Source: Serratia symbiotica (Periphyllus acericola) (GTDB lineage Bacteria > Pseudomonadota > Gammaproteobacteria > Enterobacterales > Enterobacteriaceae). Taken from it: 64,000 nt of DNA. Below, in pieces: positions 57,195-64,000 of this stretch. Positions within the stretch are counted from its first letter, which is position 1. Each line of letters opens with the position of its first letter. Under the pieces are notes generated by a model. That model ran no database searches, was not told the DNA's origin, and worked only from the letters and a program-made list of their open reading frames with translations. The translations under genes were made by a program, and so were the position numbers. The stretch is from NCBI RefSeq assembly GCF_964019515.1, contig NZ_OZ026452.1:310001-374000 (forward strand), given 5' to 3'.

Positions 57195-58262
57195 ATGCCA
57201 GTGTTACATAACCGAATTTCTAATGAGGAACTAAAGGCGCGCATGCTGGCTGAAACCGAGCCGCGTACCACAGTTTCTTTTTATCAATACTTTGTTATCG
57301 ACGATCCCAAAGCGTTTCGTGACAACCTTTATATCCAGTTCGACAAGATAAAGGTTTTCGGCCGCGTTTACGTGGCAAAAGAGGGCATCAACGCGCAAAT
57401 TAGCGTGCCACAAAACAATTTTGCTGCTTTCAAAGATGTGCTGTTTGCCTCACACCCGGCGCTGGATAAGGTGCGTCTAAATATCGCGTTGGAAGATGAC
57501 GGCAAATCCTTTTGGGTGTTGCGCCTGAAAGTGCGTGAGCGCATTGTGGCTGACGGCATTGATGACGATAGTTTTAACCCGGCAAATGTTGGTGAATATC
57601 TGCAAGCCGATCGCGTTAACCAAATGATCGATGATCCAGATACGCTGTTTGTCGATATGCGCAATCACTATGAGTATGAAGTGGGTCACTTTAAAAATGC
57701 CATTGAGGTGCCTTCAGATACCTTCCGTGAGCAACTGCCGATGGCGGTTGAGATGTTACAGGAAAGCAAAAACAAAAACATTGTCATGTACTGTACTGGC
57801 GGTATTCGCTGTGAAAAAGCCAGCGCCTACATGCGGCATAACGGGTTTGAAAACGTTTACCATGTAGAAGGAGGGATTATTGAATATGCGCGCAAGGCGA
57901 AAGAGCAAGGGCTATCGCTGAAGTTTGTCGGCAAAAACTTTGTGTTCGATGAGAGAATGGGCGAACGGATAACTGATGATGTGATCGCCCATTGCCACAA
58001 ATGTGGCATACCATGCGATACCCATACCAACTGTAAAAATGAGGGTTGCCACCTGTTGTTTATTCAGTGTCCGATTTGCGACGCCAAGTTTGAAGGCTGT
58101 TGCAGTGAGATCTGCCGCGAAGAGCTGGAGCTACCGCGTGAAGATCAACACGAACGTCGCGCAAAGCGTGGGAGTGGCATAAAGATCTTTAATAAGGCGA
58201 AAAGTCTACTGCGTACCACGATGCACCTTCCAGCACAAGAAAAAGCCGGGTCGGCCAAATGA
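57195..58262 (+). CDS. trhO: tRNA uridine(34) hydroxylase TrhO (rhodanese family)
   Basis: Oxygen-dependent hydroxylation of U34 as a step toward 5-methoxy/carboxymethoxy-uridine in tRNA. The 355-residue protein has an N-terminal acylphosphatase-like domain ([18 protein letters not shown]) and a rhodanese domain with catalytic Cys in [17 protein letters not shown]. The C-terminal cysteine-rich part is [14 protein letters not shown] ... [12 protein letters not shown]. Intact and close to E. coli YceA in length (350). Confidence 0.95.
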   Translation: MPVLHNRISNEELKARMLAETEPRTTVSFYQYFVIDDPKAFRDNLYIQFDKIKVFGRVYVAKEGINAQISVPQNNFAAFKDVLFASHPALDKVRLNIALEDDGKSFWVLRLKVRERIVADGIDDDSFNPANVGEYLQADRVNQMIDDPDTLFVDMRNHYEYEVGHFKNAIEVPSDTFREQLPMAVEMLQESKNKNIVMYCTGGIRCEKASAYMRHNGFENVYHVEGGIIEYARKAKEQGLSLKFVGKNFVFDERMGERITDDVIAHCHKCGIPCDTHTNCKNEGCHLLFIQCPICDAKFEGCCSEICREELELPREDQHERRAKRGSGIKIFNKAKSLLRTTMHLPAQEKAGSAK

Positions 58263-58345
58263 TGATGCCGAAGTCTTTCAGCTTGATCTTGCCGCTGGCT
58301 TCAAAGCCAGCACAGTAACCGTCCCAAGAATCATTCCCTTGACCA
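58262..58345 (-). pseudogene. yceI: YceI C-terminal relic
   Basis: On the minus strand, [20 protein letters not shown] and KIKLKDFGI match the periplasmic lipocalin-like YceI near its C-terminus. Only about 30 codons remain. It is joined to the end of yceJ in the same direction, so a deletion has merged the two neighbours. The trhO stop lies at the other side. Confidence 0.75.
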
Positions 58346-58731
58346 ATCAGCTTGGTAGCCAGCCCGTGCAGCAGCTAAAGCACGATCACGGCCCAGGCCA
58401 GGTAAAGGGTATCGGTAATGCCAGTTTGCTCGGCCATGCTGCTGATGGTGGTGGGAACCTAAAACTAGCCGAACACGCTGATTGGCTAGCCACCTGCGGG
58501 GAGAAAAGATAGCCGTTGATCAGAATGCTAAACAGCGTTACATACAGCGTTGGTTGAATCAGGCTGCTACTGATACGCGTAAAGCGTCTGTAACGAGTCA
58601 GCAGTATGCCAATACCTTTATGGTTCTTCTGTACCTTATTATACCAAGCATAGTAATAGCCCTGCGTTACTCTCCACAGACCAAAAGCGAACATAATGTA
58701 CGCAATCAGTGCCACTAGCGCGTGGATCAAC
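58346..58731 (-). pseudogene. yceJ: Cytochrome b561-like YceJ, relic
   Basis: HALVALIAYIMFAFGLWRVT, then SYY-type GYYYAWYNKVQKNHKGIGIL, followed by a shifted and shortened middle (TLYVTLFSILINGYLFSPQ), and [22 protein letters not shown] near 58365-58400. These are helices of the di-haem b561 family. The N-terminus is removed by IS copy 7, whose end starts at 58733, and several stops and shifts are present. Confidence 0.8.
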
Positions 58732-58732
58732 A

Positions 58733-59751
58733 GGCGTTGTTGAATAAATCGAACATTTTGCCGGGACGAGGATCAGATCACTCTCCTTATGTCAAAATAG
58801 CGATATTCCGTGGCCCAGAAAAAGTTCAACATCACTAACTGGAAGGCTTACAACAACGCCCTTATCACTCGGGGTTCACTCACTTTCTCCGTGGATGAAA
58901 CGGCACTTCACGCCTGGTACTGCGAGGCAAAACCTTCTCTGCGTGGTCGCCCACCACATTATTCCGATATGGCAATCACCAGCGTATTGATGCTGAAACG
59001 GATTTTCGGCCTGACACTTCGCGCCCTCCAGGGCTTCGTCGACTCCATTGTCACACTGATCAAAGTGCCGTTGAACTGCCCGGACAACACCTGTATCAGT
59101 AAGCGGGCAAAGTCCGGCCATATCCCGTTTAAAACCCCAACGCCGGGTGAAATTGCGCACCTCTTTATCGACTCTACCGGGCTCAACGTCTTGGGTGAAG
59201 GGGAGTGGATGGCAAAAAAATACGGTCAGGAAGATACAGAAACACATGAGGTCATCTGTGCTGACCTTTCCTTGAGCAATGTCACCGATACCGAAGCCTT
59301 CCCAAGTCTCATCCGCCAGAGGTACCGTAAAATCAAAGTCGCCTCGGCGGATCGGGATTAGGATACGCGAGTGTATGATGATGAGTTAAGGGGCAAGAAG
59401 CTCAAGGCGTTAATACCGCCCAGCAGCAGAGCCCGTTATTGGTCGGCAGACTATGCAGAGCGAAATCAAGCGGTGGCGAACCAGCGCCTTACCGGAGACA
59501 ACACATGGTGGAAAAGTATCAGAGGCTACCACCGACGTTCGATAGCGGCAACAGCGAAGTACAGAGTAAAACAGCTATTTGGTGGTCACCTATCGCTGCG
59601 AGATTATGATGGGCAAGTTGCAGAGGCGCTGGCCATGATCTGTGCACTAAATAAGATGCCGCTTGCCGGTATGCCAGAAAGTGTACGCCTTGCCTGAAAG
59701 CTGCCCATTCAGGGGACTTTTTATTCCAAATCCGATTTATTCAACAACGCT
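58733..59751 (+). mobile_element. IS903-like element, copy 7, nearly complete
   Basis: Left end GGCGTTGTTGAATAAATC at 58733; the right end at about 59751 reads ...CAACAACGCT, with the last base changed. It is 1019 bp. The transposase frame (GTG 58810 to 59697) has an in-frame deletion of 12 codons after KKYGQE, TAG for codon 196 (59359-59361), and Ala for Glu259. It has inserted, or recombined, between yceJ and frdA. Confidence 0.94.
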
Positions 59752-60930
59752 GTTAAAACACCAACGGCGGCATCGTCACTGGTTATAGCATGGGCATTGT
59801 ATTCCACCATGGCGTGCCATTGCGCGATATGGAATTCGTACAAGATCACCCAACTGGCCTACCCGGCTCTGGTATCCTGATGACTGAAGGCTGCCGTGGT
59901 GAAGGTGGCATTATGGCCAACAAGGATGGCTACTGTTACCTACAGGATTACGGTATGGGGCCGGAAACACCACTAGGCGAACCAAAGAACAAATATATGG
60001 AGCTTGGCCCACGCGACAAAGTCTCCCAGGCGTGCTGGCCGAACCATCGCCACCTCACGCGGCGATGTAGTCTATCTTGATCTGCGCCATCTGGGTGAGA
60101 CAAAGCTACTGGAGCGGCTACCGTTCATCTGCGAGCTGGCCAAAGCCTACGTCGGCGTGGATCCGGTGCAGACGCCGATCCCAGTACGCCCAACTGCGCA
60201 CTACACCATGGGCGGCATTGAAACCAACAAGACCTGCGAAACCCGTATCAAGGGGTTATTCGCGGTTGGCGAGTGCTTTTCCGTTGGGCTGTATGGTGCC
60301 AACCGCCGCGATTCCAATTCGCTGGCCGAGTTGGTGGTATTCGGGAAGGTAGCCGGTGAACACGCCGCACGATGGGCGCTGGAAAGCGGCCCGGCCAACA
60401 GTAGTGTACTTGAAGCCAAAGGACGCGATGTCGAGACCTGACTGAGCAACCTGATGAAACAAGAAGGCAACGAAAATTGGTCGAAGATCCGCGACGAGAT
60501 GGGTCTATCGATGGAAGAAGGTTGCGGTATCTACCGTACGCTAGATCTGATACAAAAAACCATCGATAAGCTGGCGGAACTGAAAGAGCGCTTCAAACGG
60601 GTCAAAATCACCGACAAAGCCAGCGTATTCAACACCGATCTGCTATACACCATCGAGCGGGGATACGGCTTAGAAGTTGCCGAATGCATGGCGCCCTCCG
60701 CTATCAATCGCAAAGAATCACGCGGTGCGCACCAGCGTCTGGATGAAGGCTGCACCGAACGTGAAGATGTCAACTTTCTCAAGCACACGCTGGCGTTTCA
60801 TAACCCAAATGGCGTACCACACCTAGAGTACAGCGATGTGAAAATCACCAAACTGCCACCCGCGAAACGCGTTTACGGTACTGAAGCCGATGCGCACGAG
60901 AAAAAGATTAAGGAGCAGGCCAATTACTGA
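59752..60930 (+). pseudogene. frdA: Fumarate reductase flavoprotein FrdA, 5' half missing, frameshift and stop
   Basis: Starts inside the gene right after the IS end (NTNGGIVTG), so about the first 210 residues with the FAD dinucleotide site are gone. Active-site segments [20 protein letters not shown] and RPTAHYTMGGIETN are kept. A frameshift near 60030 leads to [19 protein letters not shown], and TGA sits at 60439-60441 after VET. The C-terminal 155 residues (MEEGCGIYRTLDLIQKTIDK...) are open. Confidence 0.94.
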
Positions 60931-60931
60931 G

Positions 60932-61657
60932 ATGACCCCCCTAAAAATCGAAGTCATGCGCTATAATCCAGAATGCGATACCGAACCGTATTTCGAGACC
61001 TTCTCGGTGCCTTACGATGAGTAGACTTCGCTGCTCGACGCATTAGGTTACATTAAGGATAACTTGGCACCGGATCTCTCCTACCGCTGGTCTTGCCGCA
61101 TGGCAATCTGCAGTTCATGCGGCATGATGGTCAACCAAGTGCCGAAGCTGGCCTGCAAAACCTTCTTGCGTGAATACAGCGACGGCATGAAGGTCTAAGC
61201 ACTGGGCAACTTCCCGATCGAGCGCGATCTGGTGGTCGACATGACCCACTTTATTGAGAGCCTAGAGGCGATGAAGCCCTATATCATCGGCAACAACTGC
61301 AAACCGGAGGAAGGCGCGAACGTGCAAACCCCAGCACAAATAGCAAAGTATCACCAGTTTTTCGGCTTCATCAACCGTGGCCTGTGCTATGCCGCTTGCC
61401 CGCAGTTCGGCCTCAATCCGCAATTTATCTGCCCGGCAACGATCACCTTGGCGCAGCGCTACAACCTGGATAACTGCGACCATGGCAAAAAACAGCGTAT
61501 GGTGCCGCTCAACGACCAGAATGGGGTCTGGAGCTGCACCTTCGTCGGCTATTGTTCCGAAGTCTGTCAGAAACACGTTGATCCGACCGCCGCCATTTAG
61601 CAAGGCAAAGTAGAAAGCACTAAAGACTTCATGATCACCATGCTGAAGCCGCAATAA
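60932..61657 (+). pseudogene. frdB: Fumarate reductase iron-sulfur protein FrdB, three in-frame stops
   Basis: Frame conserved end to end with no shift. TAG at 61022, TAA at 61196 (Glu in E. coli) and TAG at 61598 (Gln in E. coli) interrupt it. Cluster ligands have also changed: the motif [12 protein letters not shown] reads [12 protein letters not shown], losing two cysteines, although [14 protein letters not shown] at the [2Fe-2S] site keeps its Cys. Substitution of ligands shows that selection has been absent for some time. Confidence 0.94.
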
Positions 61658-61672
61658 GGAAGAAAATTTGCA

Positions 61673-62061
61673 ATGAAAACTCAACGTAAGCCCTATGTGC
61701 GCGCCATGACGCAGTCCTGGTGGCAAAAACTTGGATTCTATCGCTTCTATATGCTGCGCGAAGGCACCTCGGTGCTAGCGGTATGGTTTAGCATCGTGCT
61801 GCTGTATGGCGTGTTCGCGCTGCAAGGCGGCGCGGACAACTGGGCCAATTTCGTCGGTTTCCTGCAAAACCCGTTGGTGCTACTGATTAATGTGGTCGCC
61901 CTGCGGGAGGCGATAATGCACACCAAAACTTGGTTCGATTTGGCACCAAAAGCCGCCAATATCGTGATTAACAGCGAAAGAGTGGGGCCAATGCCGATCG
62001 AGGACTATGTGTGGTCACCCTGCTAGTCAGTGTGATCATTCTGGCCGTGGCCCTGATGTAA
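61673..62061 (+). pseudogene. frdC: Fumarate reductase membrane subunit FrdC, frameshifted C-terminus
   Basis: FrdC anchors FrdAB and binds quinone. Residues 1-113 are good ([35 protein letters not shown]). Near 62012 four bases seem lost from a GTCAGTCA-like repeat, so the product ends ...DYVWSPC (117 residues). The native third helix [16 protein letters not shown] continues in another frame to 62061. The product could fold partly but has lost its last helix. Confidence 0.85.
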
Positions 62062-62073
62062 TACGGAGGAAAT

Positions 62074-62433
62074 ATGATAAATCAAGCACCTGAACGCTCT
62101 GACGAGCCAATTTTCTGGGGATTTTTCGGCGCTGGCGGCATGTGGAGTGCGATAGCCGCGCCAGCCATGGTGTTGCTAGTCGGCATTCTGCTTCCGTTGG
62201 GACTGTTCCCCGGCGAAGCGCTGAGCTATGAAAGAGTGCTAGCGCTCTGCCAAATACTGATCGGCCGCCTATTCCTGCTGCTGATGATCATTCTGCCACT
62301 ATGGTGCGGCCTGCACCGCATCCATAATGCGATGCATGACTTGAATATCCATCTACCAGCCGACAAATGGGTGTTCTACCGCCTGGAGGCGATCCTCAGT
62401 ATGGTCACTCTGATTGGGGTCATGGCCTTGTAA
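62074..62433 (+). CDS. frdD: Fumarate reductase membrane subunit FrdD
   Basis: Second membrane anchor, 119 residues as in E. coli, with three helices ([56 protein letters not shown]). The frame is intact, with a ribosome site GGAGGA 6-7 bases before the ATG. With frdA, frdB and frdC broken it has no partners in this locus, so it is probably unselected and intact by chance. Confidence 0.9.
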   Translation: MINQAPERSDEPIFWGFFGAGGMWSAIAAPAMVLLVGILLPLGLFPGEALSYERVLALCQILIGRLFLLLMIILPLWCGLHRIHNAMHDLNIHLPADKWVFYRLEAILSMVTLIGVMAL

Positions 62434-62476
62434 GCCCTCCTGGCGGCCAATGTCGTTGGCCGCCTCTCCCAACCTC

Positions 62477-62805
62477 TTAATGACTGCTGAACTTCAGGCC
62501 AAGAATACCGATCATAATCAGGCACAGGCTGATAATACGAGCGATGTTGGTCGACTTGCCCAACAGTACCATCCCCATAATCGCCGCCCCTACCTCACCG
62601 ATGCTAGTCTATACCGCATAGGCGGTGCCAGTAGGCAACGTTTTCATAGCGTGCGCCAACAGCAACATGCTGATTACCATCGCGGTGATGGTGATGATGC
62701 TGGGGGTCAAACGGGTGAAACCCTAGGTGTATTTCAGACCAATAGCCCACACCACTTCGAGCAAACCAGCAATAGCACTTTAAGTGGGCAAGCCGCGTCC
62801 TAAAC
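62477..62805 (-). pseudogene. sugE: SMR-family guanidinium exporter SugE/Gdx, several stops
   Basis: Minus-strand frame readable almost fully: [50 protein letters not shown] [12 protein letters not shown], and [19 protein letters not shown] at the end. The membrane Glu in LLEVVWA is kept. At least three stops (one near the start region and two internal) interrupt it. Located beyond frdD, as in E. coli except that ampC and blc are absent. Confidence 0.88.
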
Positions 62806-62865
62806 TGCGTAAAATTTATTAAGGCTTGCGGTCTAATACCGTCTTTCTTAGCACGAATACATAAC

Positions 62866-63054
62866 TATACCCTAAATAATTCGAGTAGCAGGAAGGTGGC
62901 TGTGCAGTGAAAAATCGGTTGGGAAGTGATTTGAACAGCGCTTGCATGGGCACGGGCTGAACCTCAGAAATGAGATTGATTAGTCCCCACCAGTCAGTGA
63001 CTGGGGTGAGCGAAGAAAGCTCACTCATAGGCAACTCGATGTATGACGGGTATA
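62866..63054. repeat. Enterobacterial intergenic palindromic repeat, interrupted
   Basis: Starts TATACCCTAAATAATTCGAG and ends GATGTATGACGGGTATATC, so the outer bases TATACCC / GGGTATA are inverted. The GTGACTGGGGTGAGCGA segment near 62994-63013 is also familiar. I recall this element type from Serratia and Yersinia spacers, where it is about 125-130 bp. Here it is longer and contains unrelated sequence in the middle (about 62911-62985). The rest of 62806-63255 shows no gene. Confidence 0.5.
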
Positions 63055-63255
63055 TCTAATGATCTTAGCTGGCTGTAAGCGATATAGCCTAAACACCTTC
63101 GCCAGAACCGTGAAACCTATTTACAACCGCTAAGGAACATAAGTAATCACAGGGTGACCATAGCCAGCAGAGTTTTCTCCATCATGTGGAGTATGCCAAC
63201 GTGCAACAGGCAGGGATATAACCGAGGAGGAACAGTGGTTCCTCTGCCTTGCCAA

Positions 63256-63822
63256 TTATTTAACGCGAGAGACGTACTCGCCACAACGGGTGTCAACACG
63301 GACCACTTCGCCAATCTGTACAAACAACGGTACCTTAACCACAGCACCGGTACTCAGGGTTGCTGGCTTACCACCAGAACCTGCAGTATCACCTTTCAGC
63401 CCTGGATCGGTATCAGTGATTTCTGCTTCGATAAAGTTTGGTGGCTGAACAGCGATAGGACAGCCGTTCCACAGCGTGATAATACATTCCGCATTATCCT
63501 GGAGCCACTTTGCCGCATCAGAGACGGTTTTTGCTTCAACCTGATGCTGCTCAAAAGTCTCAGGGTGCATAAAGTGATAGAAATCACCGTCGCTGTACAG
63601 GTAGTTCGTGTTGGTATCAATAACATCTGCGCCTTCACAAGAATCGGTAGATTTAAAGGTTTTTTCCACGCGGGTGCCAGTCAACAAACGGCGCATTTTT
63701 ACGCGGGCAAACGCCTGGCCTTTACCAGGCTTAACGAACTCGCTTGACTCGACAGCGTAAGGTTCGCCCTCGAACATTATTTTAATACCCGGACGGAAAT
63801 CTTTGCTAGAATATGTCACCAT
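63256..63822 (-). CDS. efp: Elongation factor P
   Basis: Rescues ribosomes stalled at polyproline. The 188 residues have three beta-barrel domains. The lysine to be modified is in [12 protein letters not shown] (Lys34), and the C-terminal signature [20 protein letters not shown] is intact. It is divergent from epmB, whose product starts modification of this lysine, so factor and modifier remain side by side. Confidence 0.97.
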   Translation of the reverse strand: MVTYSSKDFRPGIKIMFEGEPYAVESSEFVKPGKGQAFARVKMRRLLTGTRVEKTFKSTDSCEGADVIDTNTNYLYSDGDFYHFMHPETFEQHQVEAKTVSDAAKWLQDNAECIITLWNGCPIAVQPPNFIEAEITDTDPGLKGDTAGSGGKPATLSTGAVVKVPLFVQIGEVVRVDTRCGEYVSRVK

Positions 63823-63857
63823 GATAGCCTTCTCAATATTTGAACTGTTAGGAAAAA

Positions 63858-64000
63858 ATGACCCATATTCTAACCCAAAATACAGCTTATAGAGAAGATT
63901 GGTTACATCAACTCGCCGATGCTATTACCAATACTGATGAATTACTGCGGTTTTTGTCATTGAGTACACATCCAGAACTGTCACAGGGGCACGATGCACG
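63858..64000 (+). CDS. epmB: EF-P (R)-beta-lysine pathway: lysine 2,3-aminomutase EpmB (3' end outside window)
   Basis: The first 47 codons are visible from ATG 63858, six bases after AGGA-like [28 protein letters not shown], then [15 protein letters not shown]. This matches the N-terminus of EpmB, the radical-SAM enzyme that converts lysine to (R)-beta-lysine for EF-P. The catalytic CxxxCxxC lies beyond the window end, so integrity cannot be judged. Confidence 0.88.
   Translation, partial: MTHILTQNTAYREDWLHQLADAITNTDELLRFLSLSTHPELSQGHDA

Overview
The window looks like a stretch of an Enterobacterales chromosome close to Serratia that is undergoing genome degradation. I infer a recently host-restricted symbiont of the Serratia symbiotica type. 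The reasons are: almost every protein reads as a close relative of a Serratia/E. coli orthologue; about half of the recognisable loci are broken by stops, frameshifts or deletions; and one insertion-sequence family occurs seven times in 64 kb. The genus is an inference; the enterobacterial identity is secure.

Layout: (1) 1-10.3 kb: purF(3' part)-ubiX, IS copy 1, yfcD (broken), transketolase relics, pta-ackA, yfbV, yfbR, alaA. (2) 10.35-25.6 kb: IS copy 2, rluE relic, mnmA-hflD-purB, phoP (broken), phoQ/roxA deletion relic, potABC+potD, cobB (late stop), lolCDE. (3) 25.9-35.2 kb: mfd, then hemA-prfA-prmC-sirB2(broken)-sirB1(broken)-kdsA on the minus strand. (4) 35.66-45.6 kb: IS copy 3, mscL, trkA, rsmB (broken), fmt-def, and divergently dprA (broken), smg (broken), yrdD (broken), tsaC-aroE, yrdA (broken). 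(5) 45.57-58.7 kb: IS copy 4, yceF (broken), rluC, rne with its leader, IS copy 5 (5'-truncated), a monooxygenase relic, pyrC (broken), dinI, bssS, IS copy 6 (3'-truncated) joined to an ipdC fragment, trhO, yceJ/yceI relics. (6) 58.73-64 kb: IS copy 7, frdABC (broken) frdD, sugE (broken), efp and the start of epmB.

Gene order inside each block matches E. coli, but the blocks come from distant parts of that map, and IS copies sit at nearly every joint. Retained functions are housekeeping: translation (prfA, prmC, fmt-def, tsaC, mnmA, trhO, efp-epmB, rluC), RNA turnover (rne), lipoprotein export (lolCDE), acetate metabolism (pta-ackA), polyamine uptake (potABCD), LPS/Kdo (kdsA), haem (hemA), purines (purF, purB), shikimate (aroE) and transcription-coupled repair (mfd). 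Lost functions are PhoPQ sensing, fumarate reductase, pyrimidine synthesis at PyrC, DprA, RsmB and several accessory enzymes.

No CRISPR array, prophage, defence island, biosynthetic cluster, rRNA or tRNA gene was seen. The most unusual signal is the IS903-like family: every copy in the window has Ala in place of the catalytic Glu259, and every copy that retains codon 196 has an amber stop there, yet the family has multiplied.
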